A stretch of 64,000 bases of DNA, taken from Clavaria fumosa (taxonomy: Eukaryota > Basidiomycota > Agaricomycetes > Agaricales > Clavariaceae). The position numbers and the translations under genes were made by a program. Each line of letters starts with the position of its first letter. The stretch's first letter is position 1. Of the stretch, positions 33,928 through 46,307 are shown one piece after another. The DNA lies in the NCBI GenBank assembly GCA_951802425.1, contig OX637797.1:3100001-3164000 (forward strand). The letters are read 5' to 3'. Below the pieces are notes generated by a model that saw only the letters and a program-made list of their open reading frames with translations, was not told where the DNA came from and did not search any database.

Positions 33928-35444
33928 TCAGGAGACTCCATTCACTTGAGTGGACTGCATGACATCTTCGCGTCTCCAGAAAGCCCACGCCTTCAAGAAG
34001 TCCTGTATGCCAGCAGTCATGGTTCAGTGTTCAGGTAACTAGCAGCAAACGAAGAACAAGAGACAAGGTAAACATACTCGCTGTGAACCGAAAACGAAGC
34101 AGAGGGCCCAGGCGACTGGCGGAAAGAAAGAAGTGAGTAAAGATGTCCATATTTCTAAGATGAATAGCCAAGACGAACATGATTGGAAAACCATTTGCAA
34201 CGCTGCGCTTTCACCCAAGATTCCCACAGTAATACTGAGGCTGCATATCGAAAGAACAATTGTTGTGTCAAAATGAATGGAACAGGAAGCGTGACGGCTT
34301 CTAACGCACCAGAGGCCAAGCAGGACATATCCTGTGAATACTGCGATGCGGATTATGAATGCACGATCTATAGAGGCTCCCCCATTCCCAGGACCTGCCC
34401 ACAGGACCCGCCCATGTCGAGCGATGATGATCAGTGTCCACACTTGATAAATGGTTAGTATATTACAGAATGCTGAATAAAGAGGGTACAGAGAATTCAA
34501 CTCACTCACCTTCGAAAACGAGGGTCACAACAAGGACAGCGGATGAGAATAATATCACCCCACTGTTCAATGTGCGAGAGTGGACTGAGCAATAAAAGAA
34601 TGACTCGCGGCGGGATATCAATTTGGGATTGTCTATGCCCATCTAGTCGTTGGGTCAATCAGGTGTCGGGAAAAAAGAAAAAGACACATACTTTAGTGGT
34701 AATGACGGCTGCAACAATAATTGAAGCATATGGTGTGAATAGCATCTGCGGGCCGGAGCAGGAGAAGAAAAAAGATTGGCAGAGAATGAGTGTCAAATAA
34801 AGGCCGGTGACGCGCAGGAAAAGAGAAACTCACGATCCATTTGTATATTGGATTCAGGAATTGAGAAGCGTCCTTGCGCAGCGCGGACTTGAGCGATAGA
34901 AAGACCTGAACGTGTTCATCATGAGTCGCACGGATGCAAGCCAAGGTAGCTCCGCAATGCCAACCTGTAAGACAAGGAAGAAAACTGAAAGCGAAGCCCT
35001 ATGGGGTTTACCAATGTGAGTCACGAAACTTGCATGGCAACCGAAAGAAGGAAAGGCTTACGCAGGAAAGTTGCCATTTAACAGGGCAGCTTGTGCGAGG
35101 CATAAAGGTTTCGGTGGTTCGGGTCCCGTGTCGTAGCCCGGATACACCCTTTTCCAATGGCTTGCATTGAGCGAGAGATAGCATCTAGAAGCCTTGCTTA
35201 CTTACAGGAAACAGGACCATATGCCATTCAGAATCCAGACAATGCACATGTTCACGAAGGTAGGAAGGCGGTGGACATTCTTGGAGAGGAGAACCGTTCC
35301 GATTAGCAGTGGAATACCAAAGTGGGCCGGCCACACAATGAGCACAATCCATGCAATGAGTTCCGCACGCGTCCCGTTGACGACTTTTAAGTCCTCCAAG
35401 TTGGCAGTGGCGTTGCTCGATGCTTGATACTGTAGAATATGCAT
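33928..35444 (-). CDS. Seven-helix GPCR-like protein, array copy F
   Basis: This copy was traced exon by exon. Exon 1 (35444-35206) reads MHILQYQASSNATANLEDLK, GTRAELIAWIVLIVWPAHFG (helix 1) and VNMCIVWILNGIWSCFL (helix 2). Then come LVYPGYDTGPEPPKPLCLAQ, AASLSVFFLVLQ (helix 3), VFLSLKSALRKDASQFLNP, MLFTPYASIIVAAVITTK (helix 4) and NPKLISRRESFFYCSVHS. Helix 5 is GVILFSSAVLVVTLVFE. After VWTLIIIARHGRVLWAGPG come FIIRIAVFTGYVLLGLW (helix 6), SLSITVGILGESAALQM and VAWALCFVFGSQR (helix 7). The end is DFLKAWAFWRREDVMQSTQ and TGA at 33930-33928. Every junction is GT-AG and in frame, so the gene is intact. The family resembles unclassified Agaricomycete GPCR-like proteins; ligand and pathway are unknown. 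Confidence 0.8.
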
Positions 35445-37016
35445 TGGGACTACCAGGTCTTCCTGCTCCGCGTGCGAGAGAAACGTCGTGTACAGAGACT
35501 TATGTTGGCTTTATGCATGGCATGCTCGCAGGACGAAGGGTGCTGAAGTAGTATGGTGACGGAGAAGCAGCAGTATAATCGGTCAAAAGATGGAGTGGGG
35601 CGCGAGGATCTGCATCAAGATTATTCCGGTTTGCAACCAAATCGCGTCGCGACTCCCTACTGTGACTAGTCTCGACGTCAACACATGACTACATTCCTTT
35701 CAGACGACGAATGTGAATGTCGATACCTAAGAGATTAGACGCCAGGCTACTATCCAAGGGCGTGTCTTGGACGGTAAGACTACTATAGGAATAATAGGCT
35801 TGTGGTACGTGGCCATGATGGGTGCGTCATGTTATGGCGTTTGATGTATCAAACTGGATGGTAACGTGGGGAGCAAACTCGAAAACCGAATCTGGTTCTG
35901 CGGCACCTCTGTACACGAGGGTGATGCATCAGCAAGTCGTCCACATTGTCAGTACAGTTTCAACGATGACAACTACCATCTTGTGTGTCGGTTGATATAA
36001 AGCAGCTGGTCAGCTGATGTTGCGGCGGCTTGTAAATTTTACTTTTGACTTTCGCGCTTTCGATTTCTCGTACTTTACCTCCAGATTGATGTGCTAAAGA
36101 GTTGTAGTTGTAAAAATCCTCTGAGACTATGGTGAAATCATTTCTGTAATCAACTTCCTCAATGAGTTGTACAGCTGCCCAACGCTGCATTGTTGATTGA
36201 GGAACCGACTCGCCTCTGCCATGCACGACAGGACCGGCCAGCGACCCCGTGACAGATATGGTATACAATGATCCCACGCGACGCGCGGCGCAGCTGGCAA
36301 CGGCCAACAAGGATGGTCTTTTATGCCCTCTCGTTCTGGCATGGGGCCAAGGTATAATATGCTTATTCGCAGGTTACTTTTTCAATTTTTACCGCCAAAT
36401 AATGAGCAGGAAAACTGGGCGCTAACACCGCTTTTTCTTCAGGGTCGTCGCCTGAATGCGGGATCCCACCTCTTGGATGATCTGCCTCGAGGCAAATTGC
36501 CTTAGTTGGTCTTCGTCCTCGTTGTGCACGTCCACCGCCGCTTTGCACGTTGGAAACGCGCGCAAAAAAGCACGTCTGGGGCATCTCTTATAGGTCCGAC
36601 TGAAGCGATGAGTGCCTTCGAGTCTTATCTTCAGTCCCCCTTCGTGAGCACCCTTCCAAACTGTCCATCGCTCATGGCCACCCATTCACCTCTTCGCAAT
36701 CGCAAACAGCAGCCCCACCTCCCTGCGGTTCAAGGTACGCATCTTTGTCTTGTCGCTATATCAACGGTGTCCCGCCGAGCTGCGGGCACTTAGTTCTATT
36801 GGCTTGGTGCTGGGTGAATTACGTTTGCGAGTTCTTGCGTGTTTCTTTCATTTGCGCTGGCTGTCAATAGTCGGCGTCAGTGCGGGACAAAAGCCAAATC
36901 GATACTGTCTCTTTTCCTCTAACTTTGGCGTCTCTTGATCCTCCACCAGGGTGTTGTTCTGATTCTCTTATCCACCCATACATTCAGGCCACACGCAAGC
37001 CGCACCCACTCGCGAT
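35445..37016. other. Right flank of the receptor array
   Basis: This is 5' flank of copy F, with its upstream module copy 3, followed by the presumed promoter of the plus-strand disordered-protein gene. Open frames near 36320-36800 have no domain and no convincing splice partners. No RNA gene is seen. Confidence 0.45.
36110..36425. repeat. Upstream module of array, copy 3 (5' of copy F)
   Basis: Third copy of the module seen at 31170-31360 and 33440-33750. It has agctgcccaacgctgcatt, ttgattgaggaacc, ctggcaacggccaacaagg, tcttttatgccctctcg and the closing accgccaaataatgagcagg blocks. It lies about 730 bp 5' of the copy F start. Confidence 0.6.
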
Positions 37017-39746
37017 ATGTCGCCATCACCCCCTTTCCGCGACACTCGCCGCCCCATAAAAAATCAGTCCATTCCTCTCGTACCATCTGTTTTACAGATA
37101 TTCCCCAATCAATCTCAGGCACCGACTGCAGGACAGAACCAAGTGCAACAACCAAGCCCGACTGTTCCAATGACTTCGTCACGGAGGTCACCCCCGCCTT
37201 CGGCGCAGCAACCACCCCCTCAGAACCTACCCACTCCGCCTCACCAACCCAACACCACCCCTCAGGTGACGCCTCCGCCCCACAACCAGCCAACATCAGC
37301 AGTGCACAACTCGCAGATCGGCTACCCGAGACCCATTCCTAGAGTTCCACCGCCGCAGTTCCTCCAGTCTTATCATGGGCCTGACGAGAAGTGGCATATC
37401 ACGCCCGAGCTTCTTGCCGAAATCGAGCGCGCGGATCTGGCGCAGTCGCAGCTGCTCGGCTCTCCTGGCACATCCGGCGTGGCGTACGCAGGAGGTGCAG
37501 GCGGATATACCGCCCACATCGAGCCCGAATCGCCGCCTAAAGATCCGGTCATTGACAGAGTGCGCGCGAATGACCGCTCGAGCCCCAAAGAGGCGGACCA
37601 TCGCCGGCAATCATCTTCCTCTAACCGGAAACCCAACTCGCCGAACACGCCTGAGCGACGCGAGTCGCCCACTGTCCGCACCTCACATGGATCGGCCACG
37701 GGTGAACATGGCTCTGCGAACTTCATGTTCTACCCACGCGATTCTCGCCAGCCGCCCCATCAGCGGGCGTCTACCCCACCTCACCCGCGACGAACATCCC
37801 ACGCGACGGACACCCTCCCATCTGTCACCGCTCCCGTCTCGAATAAACAATCGCCGCCGCAACAAAAGGATCGCCCAACCCCGGACCGTTCCCTTCCCGT
37901 TCAAGAGGAGGCCGAAGACGATCACGTTGTCTCGAACCACACCGCATCATCCCCGTCGCAGGACGCCCAGTCAGACCCGCGATCTCAACGCCAGGATTCA
38001 AGTCGAGGAGGAAGGGAAAGCAGGACTGGTTATCGGACTGGGTCTAGTGAAACGATCTTCGGTCTAGAGAGTGAAGAGCACTCAGGTCGAGAAGAAGAGG
38101 AGGGCTATACGCCTCGCTCCACGGTTGTGGATCTGCAGGGGCATACTCCTGCTCAGAATGGAACCACGCGGCAACCTTCTCTACGCGCTAAGGCCCGTAG
38201 CGGGCCGACTGACCAGCTGGGCATGAGAAGCATAGATCCAGCGATGTTTGAACAACCACCTCGTCACAGAGAGTTTAATCAAGCCCCGCGATATCTCCCT
38301 CAAATCCAGCAGCAACAACAACACCCCACTCAATATCTTGATGGATATGTATCCGAGCAGAACACGAATTACGGCCCATACCCGGACGATGTGGAGAATT
38401 ATCTTATCCAATCTTACGTCCGATCCCCCCGGCCCAATGCACCCATTCCGCCGACTCCACACAGTCAGACCGCCGCACCGTCTCCATCGCCTTTGATCTC
38501 AAATAGTGATTCGAGCCTTGGAGACCCTCCTTTCCCTATGGGTTCACCGCACCCGTACCCCTACTCCCACGTTCGGCGGACACACATGTATCCCTCTGCG
38601 ACGAACCATGCACAACCGTACGATCCCAACCACCCATCCGCCATACAGGAGCAACTCGCGCTACAGTGGCAGATCTATGCGCGAAATAACCATGGTCATA
38701 TGACTGACTCCACGCTCTCACCATCAGTGTCACCGTTCCAAGGCCCTGGGTACAACCCTTGGGCATTTTTACACACGGCACGCCCGCTTGGGAGCCGGCG
38801 GGTGGCTGAACACAATAGCATGAGTCTTCGGTCGAGCCCAAGCCATGAGCCTGTGGCTCTGCCGCCTAGGGTACGTGGGAGCGTCAAGCGGAAAGATCGG
38901 CAGACGGCGTTACGGAGTCAGGTCGCCCACACCAAGGTGCAGCCTCCGCCACGGGTGGAAAGCACACAGCCGAGAGAGACGAGCCCTGAGCCGTCATCGT
39001 CTGGCGAGGAGACTGCGGGTGAAGAACGGCAACCGGCCGCTCAGGACGGTGGATGGTCCAACGAGGTGCCTGTCCTTGATGATAGCGCAGACTGGATTGA
39101 CGAAGACGCTGAGCCTGACGATGATGATTTGCTCGAGCTGGAGTATCATCCCACGTTCGTGTGCAACGTTGAGAAGAGACGACGAAGGTGGGAGACTCGT
39201 TGGGAAGCCCTTGTTCAAGCTGTAAGTGTACTTTCTTGACGTGGAAAGTGGGAAAGGTCGCCTAATCATAACTCACAGTTCCACGCTCTTGATCGACAAA
39301 CGGATGCTACGCTTATTCTCATGGCGTCCCCGTCGCATACGACGAAGTTACACATGCTAAGTTCGCGATCGATTCGACGTGATCCTGATCAACACGATTC
39401 GCAAGAGATGACTGCGATACGCTCGTCATTTAGACGCATCGCGACTCGGCGGAGGGTGGCGCGGCCGCGGAAACCCTCGTTGGCAGAGCGATTGCTTCTG
39501 CACAATTCGGGTTCGTCGATAGACGGGTCTGAGGTGAGCACGGAGTCGCGCGAGGAAGAACTGAAGCGGGCGTTGGAGACGGCGCTTGGCAGCTTGAGTG
39601 TCCTATCGAAAATTTATGACGCACGGGAGGTGAGGTGGAGGGAGGAGATGCAACGGCTGAGCGATGACCGGGAGCATGTTGAGATGCTACTCAGACAGAC
39701 CGTTGGGTCGAATAGCACAGTGGATAGTGTTGGCCGCGCTTTATAA
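37017..39746 (+). CDS. Large disordered protein, unknown function
   Basis: Two exons (37017-39221 and 39279-39746) join to roughly 890 residues. The first 700 residues are Pro/Ser/Gln/His-rich and disordered, with no recognised domain, followed by an acidic stretch (DWIDEDAEPDDDD). The ordered part straddles the intron: RRRRWETRWEALVQAFHALD and RQTDATLILMASPSHTTKL, then LHMLSSRSIRRD. It ends in a predicted coiled coil (EELKRALETALGSLSVL to REEMQRLSDDREHVEMLL). The WETRWEALVQAF block looks conserved in kind and could be the functional core. The start at 37017 (MSPSPPFRDTRRP) is in frame, but an upstream exon cannot be ruled out, since a further open frame begins at 36935. Confidence 0.65.
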
Positions 39747-39914
39747 ATGAGGGACATAAATTGAGGACTTCCCGGATGGCCAAACTACTTCCAGTATAGT
39801 AGAGTACAATACAGCGATGCCTCGAAATGATTTCTTTCTGAACCACGTCGACTGCCTTTTCGGGACACGATTTGGATCATACCGGAGTACAGTCATGATT
39901 CTTGGCTGCGCAGT

Positions 39915-41711
39915 ATGGACTATAAAATTTCGATCATCTCTAACAGCATTAGTTGGCTCATTTCCATCACCATGTATCTCATTGGAGCACTCGTCGTGCT
40001 ACTCACCGCCATCCAAACGTCAGAGTGCGTTCGAACAGCGTTCAACCCAAGAGAATACCACAAGGAGGTGGCAATCTGCAATGGTGATACTCCAGTTACT
40101 TCAGGCAATGCAGTCATCCGTACGCAGGCAGCATACATCCAATGCTTGTGTCTTGACTAAATTTCGCTGCTACTATACAGACTATGTCGACATTAACCCG
40201 AAAGGAAAGAGCGTAATGCTGATGGTTCACGGCTGGCCGGGCCTTTGGAGCACCTGGTCTCACCAGATCCAGGAATTCAGAGTAGGGCCAATGCCTTGTA
40301 TTGTACTTGAGGGACTGACAAACCCATAGGACGAGTACCATCTTCTCCTTCCGGATCTCCGCGGATTCGGATCCTCAACTCACAAGGACGACGCCTCAGT
40401 AACAGCAGCCGCGATGCAGGACCTTGTCGGAGACCTTGTATGCGTCCTCTCTCATGCTCGGGTTGACTCTGCAATCTGCGTCGGGCAAGTATTTAAGCGT
40501 CTCTTGTGGTCCCTATATCATTAATGCAGGTGTCGGACAGTCATGATTGGGGCTCACAGCTCTGCTACGAGGCGGCTCGCATGCGTCCTGACATCTTCGC
40601 GGGCGTGGTCGGTATTACAGTTCCGGTATGTCCGACTACCGTGTCACCAGTCTAGCAGGCTTCCGCAACATCAACTGACCAATTTCTATCTGCTGCGGGA
40701 GCAGTATATTCCGTCCGATTCGGACTTCGTTCCAGTGTCGGCGCTGGTAGACAAACTTCCCCGTCTGACGTACCAGCTATTTTTCAACCGACAGAGGGCG
40801 GCGGCGACGGCGGAGCTTGATCACGACGTCAGAAGGACAGTTCGGGCGACGTTAAGAAGCGTGCACAGCCCGCCGCCTGACGCGTTTTTGACACAAAGCG
40901 ACTCGTTCCTGCGCGGCTGGGCCGAAGTTCCGGAGGTAAATTTATCGTCTGTCTAGGTTCCTTTTTTCTATCCTTTTTGCTGTGACGCGCATCTGGCGGG
41001 AGAATGTCCCAAGCTTTCCCATCTGCGAGTCTCCCCTTTCTTTGATTGATGTGAAGTTGTGTACAGATTCCACCCGTTCCTTTCTTGACGCCAGAGGAGG
41101 AGGATTATATGGTTGAGCAGTATTCTATCCAGGGTTTTGCTGGCAGTGAGTGGGTCTCTCCTCGGCTCGCCCTCCATGGGACACTGAGTTGTCTCTATGA
41201 CATTAAAGCCCTGCATTTCTATGGTGATGAGGTCAGTCAATTAACGGGTTTTAACTCATCTCGGGCTGTAGGCAGCGGATTTGATAATATTTCTTACACA
41301 ACGCAGAACCGGTATAGGTCGTGGCAGTTCGACCGCCACCAAAAGAACTACACGGTCTCACAACCAGTGCTCTCCATCTTGCCTCTCAACGTTGAGTGAC
41401 TCTACGCATCCTTTGGCATGATGGAAGTGACAAAATACATACAGGATCCCGTGGCCGATTGGGTTCTGGTGACAAAAATTCTCGGATCAGAGCGTTCCCT
41501 GCCGCGGCTGACAAGCAAGGTGAGTGATCGGAGATTGTGGAAATCTGTGGGCGCTAAATAATATACGTTGGACAAGACGTCGGCCGGGGCACATTGGGTG
41601 CACATGGAGAATCCAAAAGAGGTGAATAAGATCATGAGGACGTGGTTGCAGAGTCACGCCATAGCTGAGCGTCGGGGACTGCGAGGCCACGACCTCACGG
41701 ATGAGTTTTGA
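39915..41711 (+). CDS. Epoxide-hydrolase-like alpha/beta hydrolase with N-terminal membrane anchor
   Basis: The start at 39915 (MDYKISIISNSISWLIS) gives a hydrophobic N-terminal segment, MYLIGALVVLLTAI, likely a membrane anchor. Exons then supply HYVDINPKGKSVMLMVHGWP (oxyanion HGWP motif) and LLLPDLRGFGSSTHK. HDWGSQLCYEAARMRPDIF carries the nucleophile Asp. After it come YIPSDSDFVPVSALVDKLPR, LTYQLFFNRQRAA (cap tyrosine region), IPPVPFLTPEEEDYMVEQYS, YTTQNRYRSWQFDRHQKNY and DPVADWVLVTKIL. GAHWVHMENPKEVNKIMRTW carries the catalytic His. The stop TGA is at 41709-41711. The intron 40485-40540 uses a GC donor (GCAAGT). The catalytic Asp and His are both present, so the enzyme is probably active. 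Substrate is unknown; fatty-acid epoxides or xenobiotics are usual for the family. Confidence 0.88.
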
Positions 41712-41956
41712 ACATTTGAAGCGTCGTCGGAAAAGGGAGATGATAAGCGCCGCATGCAGAGAAGTAGAGCTTAACAACAAACAGGAGGGCAACCGAATTT
41801 GTGTCTCTTCAATTGTGGCAATGACGTTGAGCTCCGCAGCAGAGGAGTCTAAGCAGTAAGATAAAATGGCGCAAACAGGTCGACCACGAGTAATTGAGTT
41901 TGTTGTCCTACCTCATAAAAACCTGTCTCACAGATGAGTGTGGAGACTTCGGGTAC

Positions 41957-41962
41957 GCGTAT
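41957..41962 (+). promoter_or_regulatory. ACGCGT (MluI cell-cycle box) upstream of RFC1
   Basis: A perfect ACGCGT lies 75 bp before the RFC1 ATG, in the short gap after the epoxide-hydrolase gene. A second copy lies in an intron near the gene start at 42223-42228. In yeasts ACGCGT is the binding site of MBF, which turns on DNA-replication genes at G1/S. Seeing it in front of a clamp-loader gene fits, but binding in this fungus is inferred. Confidence 0.5.
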
Positions 41963-42036
41963 TGGATTTGGAGGCAAATCATGTGACAAAGGCGTGCACG
42001 TTCGGCGTGACCAGCGCGTGACTACCAGCAACCGCA

Positions 42037-45000
42037 ATGCCGCCCAAAGCTTCCAAGCCCGTCAAGGACTCAGGGAGAGATATTCGGTCTTTCTTTGGTA
42101 GCAGCCAGCCAACGGTGTCAGGTACCGCTGGTCGTAGTCAGCAACAGGGGACACCAGTCGTGCGTTTGAACTTTTCTTTTCTCCTTACGCGCGAGGATTG
42201 AGGCGTCGCCGATTTGTTATTGACGCGTTGCTGCTGTGAATATTTCCGTGTGTTGATGCTCTGAGTAGACGCCGAAAAGATTGCAGCGTGTCGCTGTGAT
42301 TGAGCTTAGTGCGTGCTTTCTTTCCTCTGAAAGTTGACGCGCGCCTTCATTGTGTTTTGCGCCAGGTGATGACGACGAGAAGAAGAAGTGAGTTTTATGA
42401 TTGTTGCGGACGCAGCCGCTTGGATTTGCTCATCCGCTGGACCCATCCAGGAAGCAGGACTCTCCTTCTCAAATGTGAGCGACATATCATGTTTTTTTGT
42501 TCCTACTAGGCTTGTAGTTGACGTGCACACAACAGCAAGCCATTCAGGCCTTCAGAAGTGGGTATTGCGGATAATTCTTGCGCATGTCACTCTCAGGATG
42601 GTTTATCGCTGACGCCTCATTCGTTCTCAAGGCGAAGGGTAGCAACAACGACGTGGACGTTTTTGAGAAGGGCACCCCTAAGCAGCCACGCAGATCTTCT
42701 ACCTCCATGAAGCGAAAAAAAATTACCGCCCTCGTTTCGAGCGACGAAGAGGAGGAGGAGAGCGCACGCAAAGAGAAACGCAAGCGTGACATAGAGCCCC
42801 CTTCTAAGAAAGAAGTCGCAGTTATGCCTGCCTCGTCTCCTGCCAGGCCTCGGCCCAGTCGCGAGAGCGCGGCCGCTCCGTCCGCCTCGCGAAAAATCTC
42901 AAAGACACAGGGGAAGATGGATGACGACTACGAAATGGACGTCATTGAGGATGACGACTTTATTAACGATGATGATGACGACGATCTCATCCCGACCAAG
43001 TCGAAGAAGAAGATCAAGCCGCCTGCCACGAAGAAGGCAGTCCCGAAAGAAGTGCCACCTTCCGTGAATGCGAAACCCGATGATGTCGAGCCGGCGAAGC
43101 CCAAATTCAAGTGCGCTCCCTTCTTTCCTCGTCGCTGATGTCTTTGAACTCACGCTTTTATCTTTTTCAGCTGGGCTGCTGCGAAGGCCGCCAGACTCGC
43201 TGGCCCAAAAGCGCCTGGCTCGAAGCCAGTCCCTGAGCCGGCGTCAGAGAATTGTCTCGCAGGCTTGTCGTTCGTATTCACCGGTGAACTAAGCAGTCTT
43301 TCGAGGGATGAAGCTATCGAGCTCGCGAAACGACATGGAGGGTCTGCATTTCTTTCCCTCATCAGCCTTCTTCTATCTTGTATTGAAATGCTGCCAATTT
43401 CATTATTTCTAGGCGTGTCGTTGGCCAACCTTCATCCAAGACGTCCTACGTCGTCCTCGGCGAAAATGCAGGCCAAAGCAAACTAGCGGCGATCGAGAAG
43501 CATAAATTGACGTCTATCAACGAGGACGAGTTTCTTAATCTGATAGCCACTAGAGTGGTGAGAGAAAAGGACCTCGATGCAAACACACGGAAGAAAATGC
43601 AAAAGGAGAAGGAAGCCATTCGACAGGCAGCGCAAGAGATAGACAAGAGGGAGAAGGGCAAAGCGAAGGCGGCCGGAAGGTGACTCTCTTCCGATTCCGT
43701 TACGCGGCGGCTTGGCCGTGTTTACTAATATACTTGCCGTCTCAGCTCGATTGCTCTACCCGTATCCTCACAACTGTGGACGACTCGATACGCTCCACAA
43801 ACTCTCAAAGAGATATGCGGGAATAAGGGGCAGATCGAGAAGCTGCAACAGTGGCTTCATGACTGGTTAGTTGCGCGTGAAAGTTTTCTGCTGAAGTGCT
43901 AAGCACCTACCTAGGCCCCAAAACGTCAAAGCGGAGTTCAAGAAACCTGGGAAGCACGGGATGAACGTCTTCCGCGCTGTGATGATAACGGGATCCCCTG
44001 GGATCGGCAAGACGACCAGTGCACATTTGTGTGCCAGGTTGCAAGGATTCAACGTTGTCGAACTGAACGCCAGTGATTCACGGAGCAAGAAGCTGGTAGA
44101 GGTATCGTGTTCCTCGCTTGTCTTGCAAAAGCTGCTTATGCAGGTGTACCAACAAAGAACGGGGTCAACATCAACAATACAAGCTTGGATGGCTGGATGG
44201 GGAAAGGAGAGACTGTGAGCTGGATTTCTGATTTCCGCGTCTTGATGGTTGACTGCTTCTCGGCAGACGAATTCTGCGGGCGTAGTGATTACCGACAGAT
44301 CTTGCATCATTATGGATGAGGTGGACGGCATGTCTGCAGGTGATAGAGGAGGCGTCGGCGCCCTCAATGCCCTCATAAAGAAAAGCAAGGTGTGATTCTA
44401 CTACTGTAAATGCTTAGCCAGCTGAACGATGTTCCGCAGATTCCGATCATCTGCATCGCGAACGACAGAGGAGCACAAAAGCTAAAACCGTTGATGCATA
44501 CAACTTTCAGTTTGTCATTCCGAAAGTATGTATTAGTAGCCTGACGTCTGATTGTGTCACTGACCACCTTAATCTCTAGACCTGAGGCTTCGGCCATCCG
44601 TTCTCGCATCATGACCGTACTCTACAAGTGAGAAAGCAGTCCAGTCAAGTGTGCGTGCGTTGTCATCTGACCAAACTCAAAGAGAAAAGATGCAAGTTCC
44701 GGCGAATGTTGTCGACCAGCTGGTTGAGGGAGCTCAGTCGGACATACGTCAAGTGCTCAATATGCTCTCAACGTGGAGACTGTCGAGCGACACTATGGAT
44801 TTCGACCAGGGTAAAGGCTTGTGAGTCGCCTTTATATTTTGATGCTTGAAATTTTATTCGACCTTTGCCCCAGAGTAAAAATGAACGAGAAGTATTCGAT
44901 ATTGAGTCCTTTCGATGTCACGCATAAGATGCTGGGGCCGCATTTGTTCTCGGGAACATCTCGGGAAACGTTGGGTGACAAGATGGAGCTCTATTTCCAT

Positions 45001-46165
45001 GATCATTCTTTCATCCCGCTCTTCATACAGGTCATCCCTTTCCGTCAAAGACCGTACCTCGCTCTGATGTTTTATGTGAAGGAAAACTACTTGAAGATAC
45101 AACCAGCCAGAGCTCGGAACTATTCCGGGCCTGAGAAGAGCATGAAAGAGTTGGAGCTGATGGACAAAGCCGCATCCTCTATTTCCGACGGGGATTTGGT
45201 CGACGCTATGATACACGGGTGAGACTGAGACATATTCTAGCTCCCAAAAAGTTGATGGTGCCCAGGTCCGAGCAACACTGGAGCTTGATGCCCCTCCATG
45301 CCGTGTGTTCAACTGTGCGACCCGCATCTTTTTTTTACGGCGCAGCCGGTGGCTATGGGAGTTCCAATGCCATTTCGTTCCCTCAGTGAGTGCTGTTACG
45401 CCTTCGATTCGGTAATATTGTCCAACCCTGCGCAGGTGGTTGGGCCAGAACTCCAAGCAAGCGAAACTCTATCGACAGCTGAGGGATGTTCAGATCCGCA
45501 TGCGTCTGAGGGTCTCGGGCAACGCGACCGAAATCAGACAGTCGTATATGCCTGCATTGTTCCCTCACATCGTGCAGCCGCTCGTGGATGTTGGCGCGGT
45601 TCGTGTTTGGATGATATGTAGTCGTGTACGATCTCATTTGACTGACGAACAGAGCGCCGTGGATGAAGTGATTAGACGCATGGACGAGTACTACCTGTCG
45701 AAAGAAGATTGGGATACGGTGGTGGAGTTGGGCTTGGATCAGAATAAGGATGACCTTGTGCTCAAGAGGATCACCACCGCTACCAAAACACAATTCACAA
45801 GGAAGTGCGTTATGACTGTCGACTTGCCATGTCGCACTCTCACGAATGCCTTGCTTTTTTTGGGTTCACAGGTACAATGTAAACGCTCATCCTATAGCGT
45901 ATCATAAATCACAAGAGCTGGGGAAGCCACCAAAGAAGATTGCCGCGCAATCTGTGCCAGACTTAGAGGAAGCTTTCGACGTCAGTACAATCCGTTTTAT
46001 TGGCGTAGATGAAATGGACTAATGATTAACTTTTGAATGTTGCAGATTGAAGACGAGGTCGAGGAGGACGAGAAGCCGAAGCCGAAGTCTAAGGACGACG
46101 TGTTCGATGATAAGTTGATTCAAGCGGCTAAGAAGGGCAAGGGGAAAGGCAAAAGCAAAAAGTGA
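42037..46165 (+). CDS. RFC1: Replication factor C subunit 1 (large clamp-loader subunit)
   Basis: Rfc1 is the large subunit of the RFC complex that loads PCNA on primed DNA. The protein starts MPPKASKPVKDSGRDIRSFF with a PIP-box-like DIRSFF motif. Acidic/basic disordered exons follow (42578-43130). A BRCT domain reads LSFVFTGELSSLSRDEAIEL, then GGRVVGQPSSKTSYVVLGEN. The AAA+ part has LKEICGNKGQIEKLQQWLHD, the Walker A VMITGSPGIGKTTSAHLC, VVELNASDSRSKKLVE, the Walker B CIIMDEVDGMSAGDRGGVGA and IPIICIANDRGAQKLKPL. The C-terminal collar runs through SILSPFDVTHKMLGPHLFS, DGDLVDAMIHG, PQWLGQNSKQAKLYRQLRD, YYLSKEDWDTVVELGL and VLKRITTATKTQFTRKYN. It ends with a Lys-rich tail and TGA at 46163-46165. 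It has more than ten short introns. Confidence 0.94.
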
Positions 46166-46307
46166 TGCGACCGGCGAAACGAGGAGTTGGCATTCGCGTG
46201 TTGCCCGCATTATTATCAGCTACAGTACATGCTTATTAGTACATGGTACACATACACATTTGAGTCCGTCACGTGCACTTTCCTTCTTACACTGAAGACT
46301 CACGTTC

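Noticed and set aside
20883..35444. Array read as a CRISPR or satellite repeat
   Set aside because: The repeated units are about 1.5-2.4 kb with full gene structure, which is gene duplication and not short direct repeats with spacers.
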